In this document: one piece after another, positions 52,840-61,232 of the stretch
Numbering within the stretch: position 1 is the stretch's first letter
Layout: the number at the start of each line of letters is the position of its first letter
Made by a program: the position numbers and the translations under genes
Assembly: GCF_026127265.1 (NCBI RefSeq)
Contig: NZ_WWFG01000016.1
Coordinates: forward strand, 5,103-69,102
Reading direction: 5' to 3'
Origin: Nostoc sp. KVJ3
GTDB taxonomy: Bacteria; Cyanobacteriota; Cyanobacteriia; Cyanobacteriales; Nostocaceae
Length of the DNA: 64,000 nucleotides
The notes under the pieces: model-generated
Databases searched by the model: none
Seen by the model: the letters and a program-made list of their open reading frames with translations, nothing else
What the model was told of the DNA's origin: nothing

Positions 52840-55800
52840 TCATCGACTAAAACCTCGCCCCCGTTGCTTTTGCTCCAGCATCTCTTGCTGCTGCTGCCGC
52901 TCTCTAACAAAAACCTCATTCCAACTAAGCCCCTTGGGTGCAATTCTTTTAGCCTGGGGTAGCATTTCCTGAACAACCTGGGCAGCTTCATTACCAAGAT
53001 CATCATTATTAAATGCCAGTCCAATTCTGCTGATATTTCTGAGGAGTTCAAAAGGCAAGTTATCCTGGTCATCCACTGCCATGTACATTGTTCTAACTGG
53101 TGGTTGCCCCTTGTGTGCATTCCTATCAATCTCTGCCATTGTCAGCGCATCAATGGGGGAAGAACACAGGTATACTCTCTCAATTTTATCGTCAGGCTCT
53201 CCACCCAATTTGAAATGAAACCACCCAGGAGAGCGATCGCCTCCGGCGGGGCGTAGCCCATCGCTGTTTTCGGGGTACTCCGTACAACGATTGTCAATCC
53301 GTGCGGTATCCCAAACCAGTGCGCCTGACTTAGAACCATCTAAACCCCGCTTGATAAACACAACCTGAGCCTGTTGATCTATATAACCCAACCCCTGCCG
53401 TTGTAATGGTTGCACAAGAAAATTAGTTATAGCGCGTTTTTGAGTCAGGTAATACTGTAGTACTTGCCTTTTGCTTTCATCCTCTGGTGGAGGTACAAAC
53501 TGGGGTTGTTCTTGTAAGTGTGCCAGTTGATTGTTAGCGATTAAAACTAATGCTTTAGCTTCATCAATAGTCCATCCGGCTGGACTGGCAAAGATAATTT
53601 CTTCAACATCTTGGGCTGGTTTATCATCTAATAGCGCCCTGATTGCAATTTCTTTATCTCGGTCAGTCACTAATAAGTTTTGCAAGTCGGCGCTGTAATA
53701 CTCATATAACTCGGCTGTTTGATTCGGGGTTAGCTTTGGTTCATCTGTGGTTATAGTTGGAGTTTGATTAAGAGCAATTGCGTCTACTGGTTTTTGCGAT
53801 CTATGGAGTTGCTCCAAATAAACAATCGCTGCTTCCAGGTCGTCGAATATGCTTCTTCCGGCTGATAGCTGCTGCTGATTTTGAGAAAGTTGTTGTGTTA
53901 ATTCTAATACTGTTTCAGTTAAGGCCGATTCAACAGTCGATTGCTCAATATAATCAGAAATTGATGAAATGGCTCTCTTCTCTAGATATGATTGTAACTC
54001 AGTTGCAAGAACTGCATCCAGGTCATTGAATGTAGTTTTAGCTGTAATGAGTTCCTCTTTGTATTGAGAAAGTTGTTGCGTTAATTCTAATACTGTTTGG
54101 GTTAATGCTGATTCAACAGCCGATTGCTCAATATAATCAGAAATCGATGAAATAGCTCTTTTCTCTAGATATGATTGTAACTCATTCGCAAGTACTGCAT
54201 CCAGGTCATTGAATGTAGTTTTAGCTGTAACAAGCTGCTCTTTGTATTGAGAAAGTTGTTGCGTTAATTCTAATACTGTTTCAGTTAAGGCAGATTCAAC
54301 AGTCGATTGCTCAACGTAATCAGAGATTGATAAGATAGCTCTCTTCTCTGCATGAGATTGTAACTCAGCCGTCAATGCTGTTTCAAAGTCATTGAATGTA
54401 GTTTTCGCTTCAAGTAGCTGCTGATGATATTGAGAAACTTGCTGTGTTAATCCTAATACTGCTTGGCTTAAAGCTGACTCGATAGCTGATTGCTCAATAT
54501 AATCAAAGATTGATGAAATGGTTTTCTTCACTGCATGGGATTGCAACTCAGCCGTAAATGCTTCATCAAAGTCATTGAATGTAGTTTTATCAATAAATAG
54601 TTGCTCTTTGTATTGAGAAATTTGCTCTGTTAATCCTAATACTGTTTCAGTTAAAGCTGACTCGATAGTTGATTGCTCAATATAATCAAAGATTGATAAA
54701 ATGGCTTTCTTCACTGCATGGGATTGCAACTCAGCCGTAAATGCTTCATCAAAGTCATTGAATGTAGTTTTATCAATAAATAGTTGCTCTTTGTATTGAG
54801 ATAGTTGCTCTGTTAATCCTAATACTGTTTCAGTTAAAGCTGACTCGATAGCTGATTGCTCAATATAATCAGAGATTGACAAAATTGCTTTCTGATCTGC
54901 GTGGGATTGCAACTCAGTCGTCAACGCTGTTTCAAAGTCATTGAATGCAGTTTTAGCTCGAAAGAGTTGTTGCCGATAAATAGATAGTTGTTCTGTTAAT
55001 TGTGGCAACGTTTCAGCCAAGGCATCATCAACTACTGACTGTTCAATAAAGTCAACGATTGTATTTATGAATCTTTGGCTCTCCACTGCTTGCTCTTTAG
55101 GATTCTTCAACAGATTCTCAATAAGCTCATCATCCCGTTGGGGCTGGTAGTCAATAAACTTATGTTTTTGTAAACCTGGGAATGTATAGGCAGGCCCCAA
55201 AGATGTGCCGCTGAATTTCTGGTCATTCCACGAGTACGAGATGCCCTTACTTTTACCGTTGCGTGTTAATCCGTGACGAACTTCTACACCTTGTAATTGC
55301 AATCGCTCAACCAGTTGCGGCATAGTCGGTTTATCTACTATGGCGCGGTCGATTACTTCAATTAGTTGGGTTTTGATTGACTGTTGTGGCGGCGTGTTTC
55401 TCAAACCATGCTCGTATTCTAGTTGTTCCCTTTCGATTCGTCGCTGTTGCCCATAGCTGGGGCGCGGTTCAGTTTCTCCTTGCTACTTAGAGTTTGCTGT
55501 AAACCATATTCTAGTTCTAGCTGTCGAATGATTTTTTCAGAGCGCACATACTCCCAGCTATCGCGGGTAATCTTGCCGTCATCCAAACTGATTCTGCTGG
55601 CGCAAATATGTATATGGTCGTGGTTGCGGTCGCTGTGGCGGTAGATGGCATATTGGTTAGCTGTGTAACCCATTTCCTCGATGTACTTGTCGGCTACAAG
55701 GCACCAAGTATCATTGTCTAGCTGTTCGCCTGGGCTTAGTGAGAGCGAAACATGGTGAACTACTTTCTCCGCTTCTGGATTAAGTTGTCGAGACAGTCGG

Positions 55801-55928
55801 AATTCTCTAGCGAGTTCTCTGGCATTTCTGCCAAACATATTGCCGCCAATTAAAGATGACTGCTCTTTGTTTTCAAGATAGTCAAGGAGTCCACGAAAGC
55901 TTTTACCCTTGGTTTAGTTGCCAATCAT
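52840..55928 (-). CDS. MobA/VirD2-type relaxase with repeat region and TOPRIM-like C-terminus
   Basis: About 1029 aa after repairing one homopolymer shift at 55451-55462. The N-terminal relaxase domain holds FRGLLDYLENK (candidate nicking Tyr) and the histidine triad RHSDRNHDHIHI (near residues 97-107). Residues about 285-710 are seven 61-residue repeats. The C-terminal part (about 750-1029) contains a DUF3991/TOPRIM-like region: VYLCSSPIDALTMAE and IGLAFNNDDLGNEAA. The start ATG at 55928 lies 2 bases after the mobC stop, but both copies show a TAA four codons later (M-I-G-N-stop-T-K-G-K). The protein nicks oriT and leads the strand during mobilization. Confidence 0.8.
53800..55080. repeat. 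Seven 183-bp tandem repeats inside the relaxase gene
   Basis: The marker GATTGCTCAATATAATC (encoding D-Y-I-E-Q-S) recurs at about 53939, 54122, 54305, 54488, 54671, 54854 and, diverged, 55037. Each unit encodes 61 residues with the core DYIEQSAIESALTETVLGLT and KTTFNDFDEAFTAELQSH. Neighbouring units are up to 95% identical, which shows recent homogenisation. The predicted structure is helical, probably a rod. Confidence 0.9.
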
Positions 55929-55930
55929 TT

Positions 55931-56335
55931 TTACTCCCAGTCCTCCTGCTCTCCGTCGTCGTCAATGTCATCGTCATCAGTAATTTCAGTTTCGATTTGG
56001 GACAGTTCCCGACCAATTTGTTTTAAGAGTTGTTGTAGCTGTTCTAGTTGTTCTGGATCTGCTGGTGGTCGCAGTCCCATTTTAATAGCTGTATTGGTAG
56101 CTCTGGTAAGTTGATTAATATTGTTGCCGATGCGTACTAATTCTCTATAAGTAGCTAGGGTTATTTTGCTCAGTCGTTTTGGCAGTGGTTTTAGTAAAAC
56201 ACTGCGTCGAGTTAATTCAGCTATGCTTAGTCCCGCGTCTTGTGCTTTGAGCTTAATCATCTCGTGTTCGATTACGTTGATACGAGCTTCTAATGTCTTA
56301 GTACGAAGCAGGTTTTTTGACAGTTTCGGGCGCAT
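55931..56335 (-). CDS. mobC: MobC-like relaxosome accessory protein
   Basis: A 134-aa protein when started at MRPKLSKNLLRTKTLEARIN (56335); the frame is open further upstream to 56437, but that part is palindromic repeat DNA. The N-terminal RTKTLEARINVIEHEMIKLK and SIAELTRRSVLLKP look like a ribbon-helix-helix, and ELVRIGNNINQLTRATNTAI is the signature helix of MobC proteins. The acidic tail ends DDDDIDDDGEQEDWE. MobC helps the relaxase open DNA at oriT. It overlaps into the relaxase start with a 2-base gap. Confidence 0.85.
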   Translation of the reverse strand: MRPKLSKNLLRTKTLEARINVIEHEMIKLKAQDAGLSIAELTRRSVLLKPLPKRLSKITLATYRELVRIGNNINQLTRATNTAIKMGLRPPADPEQLEQLQQLLKQIGRELSQIETEITDDDDIDDDGEQEDWE

Positions 56336-56869
56336 AACTGTGGGAGGTATGAGAGGGGGTTTCCAAAGCGGGGACACTTCCCCCTTTGGCAAGCCTGTCG
56401 TCCGAGCGAAGCGAGGTTTGCCGGAGGCAAAAGGCACGGCTTGCTTCTAGCCCAAATACGGGGGAAAGCGAAGTATCGTGTGCTACGTATGTACGGAGTC
56501 ACAGCGATAGACTGGGGGCGAGGGAACGACAGCGTAGCTGGGGGGACGATTTCGGGTGATTCAGAGTGAGATGAAGTCTGATAACAGCATAGCTGTTTCG
56601 TCATAATTATATCAGTGTTTGCTGAATCACTGTGACGGCGTAGCCGAGGTGTATTGGCTAAAGTCAGCAACAGTCAACATCGGGGGAACATAGCAACAGC
56701 GTAGCTTGAACAGGATAAATATATAAGCATCTAATAAATGATGGTTAGGCGTAGCAGCAACAAAAATTCTAATCAGCGTAGCTGAAACCATCTGAGAATC
56801 TGGAGTTATGCTTTTTTAAAAAATAGTGGAGAATAAGGGAATTATGATAATCAATTTAATTTCATAGCA
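56336..56869. promoter_or_regulatory. Divergent mob promoter region with repeated small palindromes
   Basis: Six related palindromes of the form CAGC-GTA-GCTG (or GGC-GTA-GCC) occur near 56529, 56584, 56634, 56698, 56749 and 56777. A longer GC-rich palindromic repeat (CGAAGCGAGGTTTGCCGGAG) lies near 56406. No gene is visible. The region lies between mobC (minus) and the small gene at 56870 (plus), so it is the best place to look for oriT and relaxosome binding sites. Confidence 0.5.
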
Positions 56870-57322
56870 ATGGTTGAGCCAAAAGATTCTGGTCAGATTA
56901 CGTATAGCAAGATTGATAAGGCGATTACTGCCTTAAAGGATCTCAAGCCGAAAGAGCGGGATAGTATATCGGAAAGAGTTGCTATCAGAAAAATGAGACG
57001 GTATATCGAGAAACTGACCTCTGATAAGTATGGCTATACTTACGATGAAGTGTCAGAGATACTGAAAGAGTTGGGCATTCAGTTAAGTGGTAGCAGAATC
57101 AAATATTTATTGGGTGAGGTCAGGAAAAATACTCGCCGCAAAAAGAAGCCTCTTGAGAATGAAAATCCTGGTGGGTCGGAGAGTATAAAGAGTGCGACCC
57201 AGAATTTACCTGTAAATACAGCATCCTCAGATGCTGCTAGTGCGCCTCAGAATTTACCTGCAAAGACCACTAAAAGCAAAAGAAAAAATCTTGATCTAGT
57301 CAAACCAGAGTTAGAGGAGTAG
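56870..57322 (+). CDS. Small basic protein encoded opposite mobC, unknown
   Basis: A 150-aa protein, intact in this copy. Residues 10-90 are helical and charged; DKYGYTYDEVSEILKELGIQ followed by LSGSRIKYLLGEVRK looks like a DNA-binding helix-turn-helix. The C-terminal 60 residues are a Lys/Pro/Ser/Asn-rich flexible tail with a repeated S/A-TQNLPVNT, PQNLPAKT. Divergence from mobC across the palindrome region suggests a regulator of mobilization or an accessory relaxosome protein. No family recognised. Confidence 0.6.
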   Translation: MVEPKDSGQITYSKIDKAITALKDLKPKERDSISERVAIRKMRRYIEKLTSDKYGYTYDEVSEILKELGIQLSGSRIKYLLGEVRKNTRRKKKPLENENPGGSESIKSATQNLPVNTASSDAASAPQNLPAKTTKSKRKNLDLVKPELEE

Positions 57323-57922
57323 ACAAGACTTGAAGCTCAACGTCGGCGGATACCCTTCTCCCAATCCCTACTCTTATTGAAACTACCGAGTCTCTACAGA
57401 AGATTTGAGAGCAAACTGGTTGGACTAATACCAAACTTCATCGGGTTGAGAAAAGTTTGGGGACAGATCCGAATGGTACTAAGAAAAGGGAAAATCGTTG
57501 AGCCAGCTCTTGTGCTCTTGAGCGGAGGAGCAGGGGAGAAAGAAGAAGGAAGAAGCATACGGACAGAAACAAGAGGCATACGGAAAGAAGCAAGAGAAAT
57601 TCTCCTCTGCCCCTCTGCCCCCCTGCTCCTCTGCAATCCTTACGCCGCCTACCCTTCAGCTTAACTTAGTGCCATTCGGGACAGATCCTTTCTCACAGAC
57701 GACGGTAAGAATTCACTCGTTGCTTTTGCATGAATCTATCCCACTTTTGACTGTTAAGGGACAGTCAAACCCACAAAACACTGATTGATTCTTGGTAAAC
57801 CAAAGCTTTCAGGAGGAATTTGATTACTTTTCATATTTAATTTCATTACTTCATCAAAAAAGTCATTTCAACCTGCAATTATTAATATTATTTTCAAATT
57901 AGCGGTAATAGAGGTGCATTGA
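57323..57922. other. Intergenic region upstream of the amine oxidase (repeat copy)
   Basis: Counterpart of 7321-7916: purine-rich and C/T-rich short-repeat tracts (about 57530-57635) and the inverted repeat TTTGACTGT/ACAGTCAAA at 57746-57769. Open frames through the purine tract change completely between the two copies, so they are not genes. Confidence 0.5.
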
Positions 57923-59601
57923 ATGGCTAAGTCTGCACTAATGGGATCTTTGCAACGTGCTTATAAAATTGCGAGAGCATCGATAAAAACTGGCATTCCC
58001 GCAGATGAGATAGTTGACATTTTAAAACAAAAAACCACTCGTCGCCGCTTACTGTATGGGGTTTGGGATTAGCAAGCGCATTAGCTACAGCTACCTGGCA
58101 TAACGGACAGGATTCTATGGCTTTTGGCACAATTCCCAAGGTGCTGGTAGTGGGTGCGGGAATTGCTGGCTTAACTGCTGCCTACCGTTTACGTCAAGCT
58201 GGGGTTCCTGTAGACATTGTTGAGGCGAGGAATCGCGTTGGTGGTCGGATGCGTAGTTTAGCCAACGCCGCAGGTACTAACGTGACTGTGGAACTAGGTG
58301 GAGAGTTTATTGATACAGATCATACAAAATTGCGATCGCTAGCTCAAGAATTGGGTTTAACAATAGTCGATATACTCGCCACTGATCAGGGATTAGTGCC
58401 AGAAACATGGTATTTTCAAGGACGCAAAATTCCCGAACTAGAAATTATTAGTTACTTCATTCCTTTAGCACGTAAAATTGACGAGGATTTAGTTGCAATT
58501 GGCGATGGAGATGTAACTTATCGCTCTTACAATCAGGCAGCTTTCGCTTTAGATAATACTTCTATTGCAGAGTATTTAGAGCAAGCACAAATTAATCCCA
58601 TTCTCCAAGAAATGCTGAATGTCTCTTATACCACCGAGTATGGCCGAGAAGCAGCAGAACAATCTTGTTTAAATCTACTGTTTTTAATTGGTACCAACAC
58701 TGATACATTCTCACTCTACGGTGAAAGCGATGAACGTTACACCATTCGTGGCGGTAACGACCAAGTACCACATCTGCTAGCGAATTACTTGGCAAATGTT
58801 ATACAAACTGAAACAGAATTAGAAGCTATCTGTATCCGTCCCGATGGTCGCTATCGAGTTAGTTTAAAGTCTGGCTATAAAACCTTTGATCGTACTTATG
58901 AAAGAATCTTGCTGACCTTACCCTTTACCACTTTGCGTTTAGTGAAGTTGGATGTGAATTTACCAGCATTTAAAAAGAGAGCGATCGCTCTCTTAGGATA
59001 TGGTACAAATGCCAAGTTAATTACAGCCTATCAACAAAAATTGTGGCGCAATAAATATAACTCAACAGCAGCAACATTTACTGATACAGGCTTTCAAAAC
59101 ACCTGGGAAGCCAGTCGCTACCAAAAAGGCCCCAAAGGTCTGGTTACTGACTTTACTGGTGGTAAACATGGTTTATCTTTAGGTAAAGGTTCAGCCGAAT
59201 CTCAAGCCCAAATATTTTTACCACAGTTAGATCGGATTTTCCCCGGAATTAAAAACCTCCGTCAAGGTGAAGCCATTCGCGCCTATTGGCCTGGAGAACA
59301 ATATACACGAGCCTCCTATGCTTGCTATTTAGTCGGACAATGGACAAGCATCGCTGGAGCAGAACAAAAGCGTGTAGGTAATCTATTTTTTGCTGGCGAA
59401 CACTGTTCTCTGTCCTACCAAGGGTATATGGAAGGCGGTTGTGCAACAGGTGAAGTTGCAGCTCAAAGAATCCTCAAAGATTTAGGTTTGCGAAATATCT
59501 CTGCTCAACAGAAAAAACCAATTAATACCAATCAACTTTTGCGCCGTCATCCCAGGATTCCAAGGGACGAACGTTTTTCTGACGACTACACCCAAGAGTA
59601 A
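57923..59601 (+). pseudogene. Flavin amine oxidase (repeat copy, one G missing)
   Basis: Identical to 7917-9596 except for a G-run near 58060 that has four Gs instead of five, which shifts the frame inside the Tat signal. The remaining 512 codons are open from an internal ATG. This is almost certainly a base-calling error; the left copy should be taken as correct. Confidence 0.8.
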
Positions 59602-59604
59602 AAA

Positions 59605-59841
59605 GTATGTACGCGCTAACCACTTTTCATCGTCGTCTAAGTCAGCCAAATTTTATTACTACCGCTATTAAGACTATCTAATAGCAGGAGTAATATTTTT
59701 TCAAACGTAGCCCAGCCGCCCCCCACGCTTGGTAAATCGGCTCACGCATTCCTGACAAATATCAGCAAGGGAGGCGGTTACAGTTTGGGTAACTTCTGCT
59801 ACGACTGAATTAGCTCCTGTTTTGGCGTTGACTATGTTGGC
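59605..59841 (-). pseudogene. Rep C-terminal remnant (repeat copy)
   Basis: Counterpart of 9600-9836, with one T fewer in the LLLLLD/NKN region. Confidence 0.65.
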
Positions 59842-59870
59842 GAACTACAAATAGCAATCTGATAGTTTGA

Positions 59871-60175
59871 TTATTCTCCAGCAAGTTCTCGCGCAATATC
59901 CATATTGGCCGCCAGTACACGCACGATTTCAACAGGGGTTTCCCCTCGATAGATCAGGAAATAGCGGGGATGCACCAACCAAAACGAACGGGTAACGGTG
60001 TTAGGTCAGAACGATACTGCCCGATCCTGGGATTATCTGTCAGCAACTCACAGGCCGAAAGAAGTTTATCAAGCATCCGTTCGGCAGCATCTGTATTATC
60101 TCGCGCAATATAAGCGTAAATCAAAGCCAAGTCTTCTTCTGCTTGCTCAGAGAGAACATAAGGTTTTGGGTTCAT
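59871..60175 (-). pseudogene. parE: ParE toxin (repeat copy, one A missing)
   Basis: 305 nt against 306 in the left copy. The missing A near 59985 converts the end after PVRF into an early stop. Probably an assembly error; see 9866-10171. Confidence 0.75.
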
Positions 60176-60440
60176 CACACAGGGGTTTCATAAACTTTTG
60201 CGCCTTGTTACGAATGCGTAAGCGTGCGCCTTCGGCGGTCAGACTTTGGCCATTGTCAAGTTGGCCTAGACCAATGGCAATCTGTTCATTGAGCCACAGT
60301 TTATATTCCTCGGAATGGTCGTTAAAGCGTTTCAACAGACGCAATCCTTCCCGAATCACTTCACTTTGAGAATGGTACAAACCAGACTCAACCTGTTTCT
60401 GCACGAACGCTTCTAGCTCAGGAGTCAGGGAAATATTCAT
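60175..60440 (-). pseudogene. parD: ParD antitoxin (repeat copy, one G missing)
   Basis: The RHH part is identical to the left copy. A missing G near 60182 only alters the last residues after FMKP. Confidence 0.75.
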
Positions 60441-60686
60441 TTATCTCTCACAATTAACCAGAATCGCTATTATAATAACAGTTTTTGTTATTGCTTGCCT
60501 TTAACAGTACAGCCAAAAGTTAAGGCAGGACGTTTCAAAAATTTTCAGCCTAGTTACAGGAGAAACACAATCAACCATAGTGCGAGTGCTTGCGCTGTGA
60601 CTTGTCAGTTGCCTTGTCTTAATTTGGTTACGCTTTCGTACTGCTAGAAGCATTACAATTCTCAAAGCTTTAGTTTAATTAAACTG

Positions 60687-60983
60687 ATGACGTTCACCTA
60701 TTCTCTATACCCAGATAATTGGTCAGAAATTGCCACGGACGTTAAGCAACAAGCCCAATGGCGTTGTCAAAAATGCGGGTTACACTGCATACCGCCTGGT
60801 GAAAAAACATCACATCTAACACGCTCAAAACGCAGAGTGTACACCCTACAGGTTCATCATTGGGACAGGAATCCAGCAAATAACTACAGCGGCAACCTTA
60901 TAGCTCTTTGTAGTGCTTGTCACCTTTTATACCATAGAGGTGGGAAATCAAATGTTTCACCGGGGCAGCTATCTTTGTGGTAA
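60687..60983 (+). CDS. HNH endonuclease-like protein (repeat copy)
   Basis: Identical in protein sequence to 10684-10980, with the same CQKCG, VHHWDRNP and CSACHLLYH motifs. It is the same physical gene if the window is a circular overlap. Confidence 0.8.
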   Translation: MTFTYSLYPDNWSEIATDVKQQAQWRCQKCGLHCIPPGEKTSHLTRSKRRVYTLQVHHWDRNPANNYSGNLIALCSACHLLYHRGGKSNVSPGQLSLW

Positions 60984-60990
60984 ATAAGTC

Positions 60991-61232
60991 ATGGATGATG
61001 ATACTCAAGAACTAATCGCAATTCAGCAAGAACTTTCAGGAATCAGCTCACGCCTGAGAAAGATTTTTCCGTCAACTCATCCCCAATTTGACAGCGTGTT
61101 TGAAGACGTGGGTGCAGCTTCTTATTACATTCGGAAGCTGGTTATCGTCTAGAATCAGTTCTTATGACTGTTCAAGGTGATAGCGCAGGTTCTGCGAGTG
61201 ACCCAGAGATTGAAGAAACTGAAATTGAATAA
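60991..61232 (+). pseudogene. Small acidic protein (repeat copy, one G missing)
   Basis: Counterpart of 10988-11230. ATTCGGAAGC replaces ATTCGGGAAGC near 61133, so the frame breaks after codon 47. Confidence 0.65.

Noticed and set aside
53800..55080. CRISPR-like array
   Set aside because: The 183-bp units are coding, without unique spacers, and stay in frame across the relaxase gene.
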